Shown here: positions 34,350-44,018 of the stretch, one piece after another
Layout: each line of letters starts with the position of its first letter
How positions within the stretch are numbered: position 1 is the first letter of the stretch
Source of the DNA: Nitrospira sp.
GTDB lineage: Bacteria; Nitrospirota; Nitrospiria; Nitrospirales; Nitrospiraceae
Direction of reading: 5' to 3'
Length of the DNA stretch: 64,000 bases
Assembly: GCA_024998565.1 (NCBI GenBank)
Contig: JACOEM010000006.1
Coordinates: forward strand, 1-64,000
Made by a program: the position numbers and the translations under genes
Notes under the pieces: model-generated
What the model saw: the letters and a program-made list of their open reading frames with translations, nothing else
Database searches by the model: none
What the model was told of the DNA's origin: nothing

Positions 34350-36194
34350 TCACGAACTCTGCACGGTCTGCGCACGTTTTTCATCCAGTTCGGCCCAGCG
34401 GGCATAGAGCCGTTCCACCTCAGCTTGGGCTGCCACCAATGCCTGGCTTCGTGCCTGGAGCGCTGCGGCATTCGACACTACGGCCGGGTCCTGTATCGCG
34501 GCTTGGCAGGCTGTGACCTCTTCTTCGGCTTTGAGGATGCTCTCTTCGATCGTGCCCCATTCCTTCTGTTCGCGATAACTCATCTTTTTGGGTTTGCGAG
34601 CGGGAGTTGCCGAGGCGTTCTCATCCTGGACGGCAGCACGCCCGTCACTCTTCGGCTCCGGGGCGGATCCACCGGCCCGCTCCTGCGCACTTTCCCACTG
34701 GGCATAGTCGGCAAACCAGTCCACGCCGCCTTTCCCATCCAACGCCAGCAGGATGGTCGAAACGCGATCCAGCAACCACCGATCATGGGTCACCAGCACG
34801 AGCGCACCGGGGAATTCCAGCAGGCTGTCCTCCAGCACTTCGAGGGTTGGAATATCCAGGTCGTTGGTCGGCTCATCGAGAATGAGCAGGTCTGCGGGTT
34901 GCAGCATGAGTCGGGCGATGAGGAGCCGTGCCTGTTCACCACCGGAGAGCTTTGACACGGGGAGATCCAGCTGTTCGGGACGGAAGAGAAAGCGTTTCGC
35001 CCACGAGGCCAGGTGAATCGAACGATCCTGGTAGACGACGGCATCGCCCGACGGGGCCAGTGCGCGTCGCAAGCTCGTGGATTGATCCAGGGACTCTCGA
35101 TGTTGCTCAAATGAGACGATGCGCAGCGCGTCGGCTCGCGTGATGGTGCCGGAATCCGGCTCCAGCGTCCCGGCTAGTAACCGCAGCAGGGTGGATTTAC
35201 CGCTGCCGTTCGGACCAAGGAGTCCAAGCCGTTGGCCGGGTCCGAGGAGCAGGTCGAGATTGGTGACGACGGGCGTCCCGTTGAAGCTTTTGCTGACCTG
35301 CTCCGCGACCACGAGTTGTTTGGATTTTCGGCCCGAGGCGGAAAAGTCGATGCCGATGGTCGACTGCGCCGAGCGGGATTCGGCCTGGTTCAATTCGTCG
35401 ATGAGCTTGCCCGCTGATTGGATCCGGCCCTTGGCTTTGGTCGTGCGGGCCTTGGGGCCGCGGCGCAACCATTCCACTTCACGGCGGACGCGATTGGCTA
35501 ACGAGGCCTGGTAGTCGGCTTGCGCTTGAAGGGCGGCATCGCGCTGTTCGAGGAAGTCGCTATAGCAGCCGCGGGCTTCAAACCGGCCTTCGGGGTAACA
35601 ACGGTTGAGTTCTACCATGCGAGAGGTCACCGATTCGAGGAACCGGCGATCGTGGCTGATCACAAGAAAGGCTTTGGCGCGATTCTTCAGCAGGTGCTCC
35701 AGCCAGATAATGCCTTCCAGGTCCAAATGGTTCGTTGGCTCGTCCATGAGCAGGACATCCGGCTCGAGCAGCAAGGCCTGGGTGATCGCCAATCGCTTAC
35801 GCCAGCCTCCGGAGAGTGTGGAAACGGCCTGTTCCGGGTCGGGAAAGGTTCCGATGCTGAGAGCCCTGGCGATCCGGCCACCCTGCTCGTGAGGATCAAG
35901 GCCGTCTTCCGTCAACGTGTCTTGCAGCACCTGTTCAATGTTGTGATGCGGGGGAAACAGGGGTTCTTGCGGAACATAGCCGACACGTGTATGCCGCCGC
36001 AGGGTGCGCGTGCCTTCATCCGGGGATTCGAGTCCCACGAGGATCTTGAGCAAGGTCGATTTGCCGGACCCGTTGGGACCGATCAATCCCACATGATCGC
36101 CGTCGGAGAGGGCCAGGGAGAGATCTGTAAACAGGGCTCTGACCCCATAGCTTTTGCTGATCGATTCGCAACTCAACAGAATGTTCGGGGCCAT
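34350..36194 (-). CDS. ABC-F ATPase, Uup-like
   Basis: A 614-residue soluble protein with two ABC ATPase domains. Walker A motifs are GLIGPNGSGKSTLLKIL and GLLGPNGSGKSTLLRLL. Signatures are TLSGGWRKRLA and KLSGGEQARLL, and Walker B motifs LLMDEPTNHLD and LILDEPTNDLD. A linker of Uup type follows the first domain, and the C-terminus is a coiled coil preceded by KPKKMSYREQKEW. ABC-F proteins act on the ribosome or in DNA-repair-linked processes; the C-terminal domain argues for Uup. No transmembrane domain is present, so it is not a transporter. Confidence 0.9.
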   Translation of the reverse strand: MAPNILLSCESISKSYGVRALFTDLSLALSDGDHVGLIGPNGSGKSTLLKILVGLESPDEGTRTLRRHTRVGYVPQEPLFPPHHNIEQVLQDTLTEDGLDPHEQGGRIARALSIGTFPDPEQAVSTLSGGWRKRLAITQALLLEPDVLLMDEPTNHLDLEGIIWLEHLLKNRAKAFLVISHDRRFLESVTSRMVELNRCYPEGRFEARGCYSDFLEQRDAALQAQADYQASLANRVRREVEWLRRGPKARTTKAKGRIQSAGKLIDELNQAESRSAQSTIGIDFSASGRKSKQLVVAEQVSKSFNGTPVVTNLDLLLGPGQRLGLLGPNGSGKSTLLRLLAGTLEPDSGTITRADALRIVSFEQHRESLDQSTSLRRALAPSGDAVVYQDRSIHLASWAKRFLFRPEQLDLPVSKLSGGEQARLLIARLMLQPADLLILDEPTNDLDIPTLEVLEDSLLEFPGALVLVTHDRWLLDRVSTILLALDGKGGVDWFADYAQWESAQERAGGSAPEPKSDGRAAVQDENASATPARKPKKMSYREQKEWGTIEESILKAEEEVTACQAAIQDPAVVSNAAALQARSQALVAAQAEVERLYARWAELDEKRAQTVQSS

Positions 36195-36337
36195 ACCCTG
36201 GGTACCTCTTTTGTCACGTTGAAAGCATGCAGTATACGGTGTGGCGGGGGCTCGGGGCTAGCGGCGCGGAACGGAGGAGGCTACCGTGCCGCTGCAATGG
36301 AACGATACGCGTGTCTTGGGGGAAGGGAAGGTGAGGC

Positions 36338-36673
36338 TCAGTGGGCGGTCCGTGCGCGTCCGGTGTGTAGACGGTGCTGGAAGCAGGTCGGGCAGAGGTG
36401 ATAGCCGCCCTGGGTGGATGTGTGAAATGACTCCATCCTGGCGGTTCCGCAATCAAAGCAGCGCACCCCGCTCACCAGAGACCGCGGCAGGACGGGCGTG
36501 GGATCAATGCGCTGCAGTTGGGCGTGCAGTCGACGTGTGGAGTGATAGATGTTTCGGAGGAGGGGTTGGGCTTCGGTTGCCGCACCGGGGATCGCCGCTT
36601 CGAGCAGGGAGAGGCGTTCGCGAAACGAGTCCGGTTCTTCGAGAGTCTCTTCACTGCAAGGTCCTGTCACCAT
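36338..36673 (-). CDS. Small zinc-ribbon-like protein, 111 aa
   Basis: A helical N-terminal region (FRERLSLLEAAIPGAATEAQ) is followed by a two-knuckle motif, CFDCGTARMES and CPTCFQHRL. Four Cys in CxxC pairs should bind one zinc. The function is unknown. The start at 36673 has AAAGGAG eight bases before it. It is downstream of glnS on the same strand with about 150 bases between. Confidence 0.65.
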   Translation of the reverse strand: MVTGPCSEETLEEPDSFRERLSLLEAAIPGAATEAQPLLRNIYHSTRRLHAQLQRIDPTPVLPRSLVSGVRCFDCGTARMESFHTSTQGGYHLCPTCFQHRLHTGRARTAH

Positions 36674-36824
36674 CGTTGAGGCTCCTTTGTTGTGGAGTGA
36701 TTCTCGATCATGCGAGTGGCGATTCTCGTTCATCGACATGACACGGTTCAAGGGTGCCGAAGGCTGGAGTCCCCGTACTTTGTGTGGGACGGTGAAATGG
36801 GAGGATGAACGGTGCCGGTCCCGT

Positions 36825-38528
36825 TCAGCGCGGGGTCTGAGCTTTCTCGATCTTGGCCCAGGTGTCTTTGAGTGTGACGGTCCGATTGAACACCAGCTTG
36901 TCGGGTGACGAATCGGGGTCGGCACAGAAGTATCCCACACGCTCGAATTGTACTCTCGTGCCGGGGGCGATCGAGGCCAGGCTGGGCTCTACCTTGCAAG
37001 TCGGCAGTCGTTCCAGCGAATGAGGATTCAGGTGCTGGGTCCAGTCCTGATCGGCGGGAATTTTCCCCGGGTCCGTGAGCATGAGGCTCTCGTAGAGCCG
37101 GACTTCCGCATCGACGGCGTGTGAGGCTGATACCCAATGGATCGTGGCCTTCACCTTCCGTTGCGCCTGCGCGCCGCCGCTCTTGGTTTCAGGGTCATAG
37201 GTGCAGCGCAGCTCCGTAACCTCGCCCGTGGTCGGATCCTTCACCACCCCGACACAGGTGATGATGTAGGCATACCGCAGGCGCACCTCGCGCCCCGGGG
37301 AAAGGCGAAAGAACTGCTTCGGCGGATCTTCTCGGAAATCTTCCTGGTCGATATAGAGGGTGCGTGAGAAGGGCACCTGACGTGTCCCGGCTGAAGGGTC
37401 TTCCGGGTTGTTGACGGCTTCGAGTTGCTCGACCTGTCCCTCCGGGTAATTCTCGATGACCAGGCGCAGGGGGCGAAGCACCGCCATCACGCGGGGCGCG
37501 CGTTTGTTCAGGTCTTCCCGGACGAAGTGTTCAAGGAGCTGCATCTCGACCACGGCATCCCGTTTCGCGACACCGATGGCGTCGCAAAAGGCGCGCAATG
37601 CCTCGGGGGTGAACCCGCGGCGGCGGAGGCCTTTCAGTGTGGGGAGACGAGGATCGTCCCAACCGTTCACCAGTTTGCGTTCCACCAGATCGAGCAATTT
37701 TCGTTTGCTCATGACGGTGAAGGTGACGTTGAGCCGGGCGAACTCGATCTGCTGCGGCCGCTGTGTAGTGCCGCAGTGTTCGACCACCCAGTCATACAGC
37801 GGCCGGTGGTCTTCAAATTCCAGCGTGCAGATCGAATGGGTGATGCCTTCCATCGCGTCGGAGAGGGGGTGCGCAAAGTCGTAGGCCGGATAGATACACC
37901 AGGCTGTGCCGGTGCGGTAATGGGCCACGTGTCTGATTCGGTAGAGCACGGGATCGCGGAGATTGATGTTCGGCGAAGCCATGTCGATCTTCGCCCGCAG
38001 CACGTGGGTCCCGTCGGGAAATTCGCCGGCACGCATCCGCCGAAACAGATCCAGGTTTTCTTCGATGCTCCGGGTGCGGAATGGACTGGCTTGTCCCGGC
38101 TCGGTCAGGGTTCCGCGGTATTTGCGCATGTCGTCGGCCGTGAGGCTGTCGACGTATGCGAGACCTTTCTGAATCAGGCCCACGGCGTAATCGTAGAGAC
38201 GTTCAAAGTAATCGGACGCGAAGAACATCTTGTCCTGCCAGTCGAAACCGAGCCAGCGGACATCGTCTTGAATGGCCTGCACGTATTCAGGGTCTTCCGT
38301 GGTTGGGTTGGTATCGTCCATGCGGAGATGGCACATGCCGCCTGGATTTTCCTTGGCGATGCCGAAGTTGAGGCAAATCGACTTGGCATGGCCGATATGG
38401 AGATACCCGTTCGGCTCCGGCGGAAAGCGGGTAACGACCCGGCCGGCATGCTTTCCGGCGGCACGGTCGGCCGCGACAATCTCGCGGATGAAGTCTGAGC
38501 GTGTCGGTGGTTCTGGCGTGGTGGACAT
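36825..38528 (-). CDS. glnS: Glutaminyl-tRNA synthetase
   Basis: A 567-residue class I synthetase that charges tRNA-Gln directly. HIGH motif: [26 protein letters not shown]-type motif: [11 protein letters not shown]. The catalytic core ([16 protein letters not shown]) is followed by the two anticodon-binding beta-barrels ([15 protein letters not shown]). The start at 38528 (MSTTPEPP) is chosen from homologous beginnings. With this enzyme the organism need not use the GatCAB amidation route for Gln. Confidence 0.95.
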   Translation of the reverse strand: MSTTPEPPTRSDFIREIVAADRAAGKHAGRVVTRFPPEPNGYLHIGHAKSICLNFGIAKENPGGMCHLRMDDTNPTTEDPEYVQAIQDDVRWLGFDWQDKMFFASDYFERLYDYAVGLIQKGLAYVDSLTADDMRKYRGTLTEPGQASPFRTRSIEENLDLFRRMRAGEFPDGTHVLRAKIDMASPNINLRDPVLYRIRHVAHYRTGTAWCIYPAYDFAHPLSDAMEGITHSICTLEFEDHRPLYDWVVEHCGTTQRPQQIEFARLNVTFTVMSKRKLLDLVERKLVNGWDDPRLPTLKGLRRRGFTPEALRAFCDAIGVAKRDAVVEMQLLEHFVREDLNKRAPRVMAVLRPLRLVIENYPEGQVEQLEAVNNPEDPSAGTRQVPFSRTLYIDQEDFREDPPKQFFRLSPGREVRLRYAYIITCVGVVKDPTTGEVTELRCTYDPETKSGGAQAQRKVKATIHWVSASHAVDAEVRLYESLMLTDPGKIPADQDWTQHLNPHSLERLPTCKVEPSLASIAPGTRVQFERVGYFCADPDSSPDKLVFNRTVTLKDTWAKIEKAQTPR

Positions 38529-38726
38529 AATCGTTGCGAGTCCGTCGAGTTGCAGGTGATGAAACGCGCATGGTTCTATCACAGAACGGCGGGTGGGAGA
38601 AGAGGGCCCGGCATACCCGGGTCGCAGCGAGTCGATTTTCCCTGGATCGATCGGAAGGACTATTTTAGAATCAGGCTGCTGCGGAAGGCGGATGTCTGAC
38701 GGGCGCCCAGTAACGGAGAAGAAGAA

Positions 38727-39884
38727 ATGATGAATGGTCGATGGAGCGCATGCAGACTGGTGGTGCTGCTCGGCATCCTCTGGGCGGGCGGCAGTCAGGC
38801 GGGGGAGCCGGACTCACTTGCGCTGTGCCAGGCCCAGCCGTTCGACGCCAAGATGCAGTGTTATCAGCGGCACTTGGAAGCCGTGCTTCAGGCAGAGGGG
38901 ACGGAGGCAACGCTGACCCTGTTGGAGCAGATCACCGTCCGGGATCCTGAGGCGTTGCGGGAAGCTCATCCGCTCGTTCATTACGTCGGCCAGCGTTCGT
39001 TTGCGCGCTATGGAACCGCACCTTTGGCGCTCTCCCATTGTCGGGACGTGTTTTGGTCTGGCTGCTACCACGGGGTCTTGCAGGCCTTCCTCAGCAGCCT
39101 TGAGACCGTCGAGCCACAGCATATTCTGCCCCTGTGTCCGATCAGCGAGACGGTCTCCGCCTATTCGTTTCAGCGGTATAACTGTCTCCATGGGTTGGGC
39201 CATGGCCTGACCATTCAATTTCGCTACGACCTACTCAAGAGCCTGGCCTTTTGTGATGCGTTGCCGGGCAGTTGGGATCGGGAGTCCTGCTATGGCGGCG
39301 TCTTCATGGAAAACATCGTCACGTTCCAGCAGGCACAACGGGCGCAGCCGGCGCAATCGGGCAGCGAACATCATCACCATGAGGCGACGAGCTTCCTCAA
39401 TCCTCAAGACCTCCTCTATCCCTGCTCCGTCTTGAATGAGAAATATCTGCGAGCCTGTTATCTGATGCAGACCTCCGCCGTGCTGACCTTCCTGAATTAT
39501 GATTTTGCCCAGGCCTTCACGCAGTGCGCTAGAGTGGAGGGAGAGCATCAGACTACCTGTTACCGCAGTTTGGGCCGTGACATCAGCGGCTACACGTTGC
39601 GTGATGCGGTGCGGGTCAACGAATTGTGCCGGCTGGGGCAGGCCGACCAGATTCGGCAATGTTTCATCGGTGCCGTGAAAGACTTCATTCTCACCGACGC
39701 CAATCCGGACCCGGGGCTCGCGCTCTGCCGAAGCCTCGACGGGCCGTTCAAAAGAGACTGTTATGCCACCGTGGGTGAAATGGTGATTCCTCTCTTCGAC
39801 GACAAGGAGAAGCGGGCGCAAGCCTGCCGCAAAGGCGAAGACGAGTATGTTGATGCCTGCCTTGCAGTCGCCACGGCCTTTTAG
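38727..39884 (+). CDS. Secreted protein of nine Cys-pair repeats
   Basis: A 385-residue protein with a signal peptide (about 1-25, ending GGSQAG). Nine units of about 35-45 residues each contain a Cys pair, with the second Cys followed by Tyr, Phe or Leu. Six of them have exactly ten residues between the Cys (for example [39 protein letters not shown]); three vary (7, 11, 15). Each looks like an alpha-helical hairpin stapled by a disulfide. His-rich HGLGHG and SEHHHHEA could bind metal. I know no name for the family. Confidence 0.7.
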   Translation: MMNGRWSACRLVVLLGILWAGGSQAGEPDSLALCQAQPFDAKMQCYQRHLEAVLQAEGTEATLTLLEQITVRDPEALREAHPLVHYVGQRSFARYGTAPLALSHCRDVFWSGCYHGVLQAFLSSLETVEPQHILPLCPISETVSAYSFQRYNCLHGLGHGLTIQFRYDLLKSLAFCDALPGSWDRESCYGGVFMENIVTFQQAQRAQPAQSGSEHHHHEATSFLNPQDLLYPCSVLNEKYLRACYLMQTSAVLTFLNYDFAQAFTQCARVEGEHQTTCYRSLGRDISGYTLRDAVRVNELCRLGQADQIRQCFIGAVKDFILTDANPDPGLALCRSLDGPFKRDCYATVGEMVIPLFDDKEKRAQACRKGEDEYVDACLAVATAF

Positions 39885-40120
39885 CGAGGGCCTTTCGGAA
39901 CTCCCGGCCCAGTCACGCCGCTCGGATCCTGCCCCTGATCAGCCTCGTATCTTGTAAAGCACGAACCACATCTCGGTAGTGACAAGAGCGTCTGGCTCAC
40001 GGCGTATCGCTGGTAGCCACGTACCCCCACTCTCCATTTCAGACGATAGGCTCTTTTCTTCGACGAGATAGGAACGACGCTTCACGGTCGCCGAGGGATT
40101 CGCGGGGAATCCGTTCGAGG

Positions 40121-40534
40121 TCAGGCGCCAGGCGGTGCCGGGACCTGGATCACATGAAAATCCTTTTGCGCGATCATACGGCCGTTCATGCGGAGACGAA
40201 ATTCATAACGACCGGGCGCGGGGAAGAGGAGGGCGGGGATGTTGATACCGAAGTCGGAAATCTGCAAGCGATCTCCAATGACGATGTCGGGGAGCGATGC
40301 GCGGCAGACCAACTGGTCTGTATTGACGAACATCAGATCGATTTCGACGCGATAGGTGCCTTCGGCGTCGGTCATGCAGAAGTACAGGCCGAGCTGATGG
40401 TGCTGAAACGGGAACGTCACCGACTGAAGGTGGGTGAATAGGCCGATCAGAGATTTTTTCTTGGTCAGGCTATCTTCGATGACGCAGTCGCAGACGAGGA
40501 ACGCCTGCACGCTGGGCGGCGAGACGTCAGTCAT
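40121..40534 (-). CDS. DUF6941-like protein
   Basis: A 137-residue protein with strands such as FLVCDCVIEDSLTKKKSLIGLF, GRYEFRLRMNGRMIAQKDFHV. I recognise this as the beta-sandwich type named DUF6941 in several lineages; the identification is from memory of the pattern and is moderate. The role is unknown. It begins a minus-strand group with two further genes of unknown function upstream. Confidence 0.5.
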   Translation of the reverse strand: MTDVSPPSVQAFLVCDCVIEDSLTKKKSLIGLFTHLQSVTFPFQHHQLGLYFCMTDAEGTYRVEIDLMFVNTDQLVCRASLPDIVIGDRLQISDFGINIPALLFPAPGRYEFRLRMNGRMIAQKDFHVIQVPAPPGA

Positions 40535-40549
40535 GCGATCCGGCCATTG

Positions 40550-41074
40550 TCAGCCGAGCACCGCGGTGCCGCCGCGGGCCTCGAAGACATCCCCGAACAG
40601 CGTATGGGTGGAGCCGATGCGACAGAAGTGCGACGTGATTTCGATGAGCTGGCCGCGGTGCGAATAGAATTTCCCGGTCGCCACGTGGATTTTTTCACCG
40701 GGTGCGACAGCGGCTTCCAGGACCGTTTCGCCGGTTTCCTGGTCCGTGACTTTGAGCCATGGCAGATTGGGAAAGAGGGTCGGCGGGGACTCGCTGGTGT
40801 TGAGTGAAAATCGATTGCCGTCGTTGAACGCCCAGCGATTGCGACGCAGATGGGCCACATGATTGCCGCTGCCGTCATAGAGGTCGATGGTCAGCAGGAT
40901 GCGCTCCTGATCCGGCGCAAGCTCCAGCACGAGCTGTTCTTTGCCCTGAACCCGGATGACTCCGTTGGTGTTCCGGAAGATGTTGGAGCCGAGCCGGATT
41001 TCCAGGCTGTGCTTGTGCCGATCCGATTCGGCTTCATGGGAAGCGTGGGCTGGGTCAGGTTTGCGTAGTTCCAT
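40550..41074 (-). CDS. Hypothetical protein, 174 aa
   Basis: Not recognised. It looks beta-rich: SLEIRLGSNIFRNTNGVIRVQGKEQLVLEL, ILLTIDLYDGSGNHVAHLRRNRWAFN and GEKIHVATGKFYS. No signal peptide or membrane segment. The start at 41074 (MELRKPD) removes an unlikely Arg/Ser-rich extension. It ends 15 bases before the DUF6941-like start and is likely co-transcribed with it. Confidence 0.55.
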   Translation of the reverse strand: MELRKPDPAHASHEAESDRHKHSLEIRLGSNIFRNTNGVIRVQGKEQLVLELAPDQERILLTIDLYDGSGNHVAHLRRNRWAFNDGNRFSLNTSESPPTLFPNLPWLKVTDQETGETVLEAAVAPGEKIHVATGKFYSHRGQLIEITSHFCRIGSTHTLFGDVFEARGGTAVLG

Positions 41075-41198
41075 GCGTAGAGATCTAGGGCGACCCGATG
41101 ACCTGTTGAGCGACGCACTCGACCATACGTTCTTGCCTGAGCAAGTCGGGAGCAAGGTAGGCCCTTGGCGGGGCGCTGTCAAGTCCGTTCTGGTCGGG

Positions 41199-41633
41199 CT
41201 AGGGAGAGGCGGGGCCTTCGCGCTCGTCGGAATCGGTGGCGGTTACACAGACGGTGACTTCCTGTTCCGATTGGTCACGCAGCGGAATCATGACGACTTG
41301 AGACACAGCCGCTCCGCCGGTCTTTCCAGACGCAGGGACGACCTTGCCGATGACCGGGCCATCCCCGGCGTTATAGTAAATGGTGGTATAGGCAAGGTTG
41401 GTCAAGGGTTTGCCGTCGGTGCCGGTCGTGGGTTCGGTGTAGGCGACCGTGACGGTCGAATGTGGCGGCTTCACGCGGACCTTGGTGGTGGCTCCGCATT
41501 TGGTCCAGGCGCTTGAATAAGGAGGCGCGATGGTTCCTTCCAGAAAACTCGCCCCGCAGCCGGCTAGTGAGAGAAAGGCCGGAAACAGACCCGCGATCAA
41601 AACCGTTCGGAGCCGAGTGGAGCGTAGAACCAT
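41199..41633 (-). CDS. Small lipoprotein with fibronectin-III-like repeat
   Basis: A 144-residue protein with a lipoprotein signal peptide: hydrophobic VLIAGLFPAFLSLAGC, with the lipidated Cys at about residue 26. The mature part reads like a fibronectin type III domain (TVAYTEPTTGTDGKPLTNLAYTTIYYNAG...VTVCVTATDSDEREG). It is probably attached to the outer membrane or displayed in the periplasm. The function is unknown. Confidence 0.7.
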   Translation of the reverse strand: MVLRSTRLRTVLIAGLFPAFLSLAGCGASFLEGTIAPPYSSAWTKCGATTKVRVKPPHSTVTVAYTEPTTGTDGKPLTNLAYTTIYYNAGDGPVIGKVVPASGKTGGAAVSQVVMIPLRDQSEQEVTVCVTATDSDEREGPASP

Positions 41634-41804
41634 ATTCCTACTTTAGGCCAATTCAATAGGCTCCGCAAGCAGTAGGAGCTCATTCCGAGTGAGCATCTGC
41701 GATCATCGGTCATCAGGTGGCTTCTCATTGACTTGCTGTTTGAAAAGCCAAAACCCGCTATGGTACAGTCCTGCTCTTTCAGTCGCCTCGCAGATTGCCT
41801 CTCT

Positions 41805-41882
41805 GGTCCCATCGTCTAGCTTGGCCTAGGACGGAGCCCTCTCAAGGCTCAGACACGGGTTCAAATCCCGTTGGGACCACCA
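41805..41882 (+). tRNA. tRNA-Glu(CTC)
   Basis: Acceptor GGTCCCA/TGGGACC with discriminator A and encoded CCA. The anticodon stem GAGCC/GGCTC holds the loop CTCTCAA, so the anticodon is CTC. The T-arm is ACGGGTTCAAATCCCGT. The gene is followed by a non-core patch of DNA. Confidence 0.93.
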
Positions 41883-42385
41883 ACCTTTCTCCCTGATCTT
41901 CTGCAGCGTTCGCGACTTTGCTGAGTTCCGGCCTGGCGAGGGCTGACCCCTCATAGGACAATTCATAGGACATGACTCGGATTTCGCCTAGAAGAGTTGT
42001 CAGGACTACACGGGGAGTTCTGTTCCTGATTGCTTTGTTGGCATGATGTCTCATGCTCACAGACTGCTCGCTCATGCTTCGTAGTGGCAACCTTTGCCAT
42101 TGCGACGGCAGACGTGATTCCAGGCTATGAGCTTTTCAATTGGGGCTTTTCAGAGATTGAAAGCGTATTCCCAGTGGATTGGCCCTCTTCTGCTACCAGT
42201 CAGCCCTTTCTTGTATTATCCACAAGACTTTGAGCGCAACATACTCTACGATTTCCACCCTGCTATACTCGGAGGGACGGCGGTCAGCAATCTCCAAGGT
42301 GTCACTTGTGCTCCAACAGTTTAATAGGGCCTTGGAGCGAGAGTTTCTCGGGGAGTCGAGCCATGCTATGGGGTGAGTTGTTGCT
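41883..42385. other. Gene-free stretch after tRNA-Glu
   Basis: About 500 bases, more AT-rich than the core. A short tandem duplication CATAGGACA occurs twice near 41953-41973. No frame gives a credible protein. It may be a relic of an old insertion at tRNA-Glu. No second copy of the tRNA 3' end was found by eye. Confidence 0.4.
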
Positions 42386-42694
42386 ATGGCAACGCTGGAT
42401 CGCCATCGGAGAGCCGCATACTTACTAATGCTGCTTTTGTCTATTACGTTGTCGACAGCTGTAGCACTAACTCTATCTGGGTTTGCTTTCGTAAATGGTG
42501 GTATTCCATCCGTTTATAAAATCTGGACAGAAAGGCCACAGGTAAATGAAGGCTATCCCCTTCCAGCCCTGGCGCTTGGTATCCCGATTGGGATAGTCAG
42601 TGGCTACCATTTATGGGCTTGGCTCATCAAAAGATTTAACGTGCTGACAGACGATGAGTTTGCCAAATATAAGGATTCGAAAAAAATAGGCTGA
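42386..42694 (+). CDS. Small predicted membrane protein, 102 aa
   Basis: Two hydrophobic helices (about residues 11-36, AAYLLMLLLSITLSTAVALTL; and 61-82, ALALGIPIGIVSGYHLWAW) and a charged C-terminus (DDEFAKYKDSKKIG). Not recognised. The gene is AT-richer than neighbours and stands in the accessory patch after tRNA-Glu. No good ribosome site is visible, so reality as a gene is uncertain. Confidence 0.45.
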   Translation: MATLDRHRRAAYLLMLLLSITLSTAVALTLSGFAFVNGGIPSVYKIWTERPQVNEGYPLPALALGIPIGIVSGYHLWAWLIKRFNVLTDDEFAKYKDSKKIG

Positions 42695-43037
42695 TTTTTC
42701 GCGAAGTCTGCCGCCTGGTTCTTGACGGCAGAGTGTGTATCCTCAGTCACTCTTGATCCGGACGATTCAACCCTGCCCGAACTGAGTGCCTTTCTCTGAT
42801 CTAAACGATTTTAATGTCGGTTCACATTTCTCTGGCTCAGTCGGTGTCAGTTCGTTCCTGAATAGTCTGAAATGCTTGCTTCCGATCACATCCTGCTGGG
42901 ACAACGTCCCGATCGATTGCGCTTGTGCTAGTTCTCTCGTCTGCTGAGCCGTATGGAGCCGCGAATACGTCAATGCCCGCCCAGGCTGGGTGATGACGTA
43001 CGTCGCGTCCTGCTGGTTGAGCGCGGGCATCGATCGA
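42695..43037. other. Gene-free stretch
   Basis: About 340 bases between the small membrane protein and the broken PIN gene. I see no gene, repeat or clear terminator. Confidence 0.4.
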
Positions 43038-43422
43038 TCACCGGTGCGTAAGTAGACGGGCAAACTCGGCGGCTGAAATGACCGGCACGCCGCTGTAGTG
43101 TGAGGCTTCGAAATCCTTATCCCCGGTGACGAAATATTCAGGCGGAGGTGTGGTCGCCATGAGATCGAGGAATGGTCGATTATGCGCATCACGCAGGGGG
43201 GTGTTGGTGGGATGGGGATCGACGAACTGAACTTCGGCTTGGACGGGATAAACGCTCGCTGGATTTTGGTGCGCCGCAGGACGGCTTCCAGTTCCGCAAA
43301 GGTATCGGGGCTCATGTGGGGATGAGGCGGCGCTGTAAGACGGCCTGGATGATCCGTGCAGGAGGCCCTGTGGCGGACAACAGGCCGCACACGAATATAT
43401 TGGTATCAAGAACGACGCGCAC
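43038..43422 (-). pseudogene. Frameshifted PIN-domain toxin
   Basis: From the GTG at 43422 the protein begins VRVVLDTNIFVCGLLSATG, the standard PIN start with the first catalytic Asp. It ends at a TGA after RRLIPT. The continuation MSPDTFAELEAVLRRTKIQR lies in another frame and VYPVQAEVQFVDPHPTNTPLRD...YFVTGDKDFEASHY (second acidic cluster) in a third. Two single-base deletions restore one reading frame. The gene would have been a VapC-like RNase paired with the antitoxin upstream, whose stop it overlaps by 17 bases. Sequencing error is the alternative to decay. Confidence 0.75.
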
Positions 43423-43660
43423 GCGCGCGCCGAACCGCTGCAACCTCAGCGGCAATCTGTTCGGGGGTGACGCCCAGTTCGCGGGTGACGCGGCGTAACT
43501 TGCTGACCATACGGGCCAGCTTCTTACGACTTGCCGCTCTGGCCGGCGATTCCAGGATCAGGACCTGGGAGTCGCGATGTGCCACGACAGCTTTTCCCCA
43601 CCCCTTTATCCAGGAGGAGGGAATCACCACGCCTTCTTTGGTGTACGTTACGGCTTTCAT
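43406..43660 (-). CDS. Antitoxin of the PIN-toxin pair
   Basis: An 84-residue protein, opening MKAVTYTKEGVVIPSSWIKGWGKAVVAH, an AbrB/SpoVT-like or related DNA-binding beta-hairpin. The helical C-terminal region (VTRELGVTPEQIAAEVAAVRRARARR) is likely the toxin-binding arm. The position just before the PIN gene and the overlapping stop support a toxin-antitoxin origin. It stays intact while the toxin is broken. A longer in-frame extension upstream lacks a ribosome site. Confidence 0.65.
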   Translation of the reverse strand: MKAVTYTKEGVVIPSSWIKGWGKAVVAHRDSQVLILESPARAASRKKLARMVSKLRRVTRELGVTPEQIAAEVAAVRRARARRS

Positions 43661-44018
43661 CGGTAGTCCATTCCTAATACCCACACGAAGCATAGCATGG
43701 TGCTGCAGCTTATTCGTCAATAGTCGGGGATCTTTCGAGCCGTTCGACCGTTGTACGTCGCCGCCTATTCGGACAGCTTGATTGCGACCGTCCCCTGCCG
43801 GACCACTTCCTTTCAACCTCACCCGCTGGATACCTCCACTCCTTTCGTCCGAGGCCATGGAATGTGGGTGTAGCGACGAGTGAGGAGCCTGCTGAAAATA
43901 GCTGCTTCGATTGACTGTGAAAAAATCACGGCTAAGGTAAGGATGGCCGCGCAGAGATGTCGGCACGAAGTTACCTTGCAGGCGTGCGCGGTGATGCGTG
44001 ACACAGAAAGGAGATGGC
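43661..44018. other. Gene-free stretch before the DUF3015 gene
   Basis: About 360 bases. It must carry the promoters of the divergent antitoxin and DUF3015 genes. A TTGACT at about 43911 could be a -35 box, but I see no well-spaced -10. Confidence 0.35.

Noticed and set aside
41842-42090. Minus-strand frame ending VVPTGFEPVSEP across tRNA-Glu
   Set aside because: This C-terminus is the translation of the antisense strand of the tRNA, a common annotation artefact.
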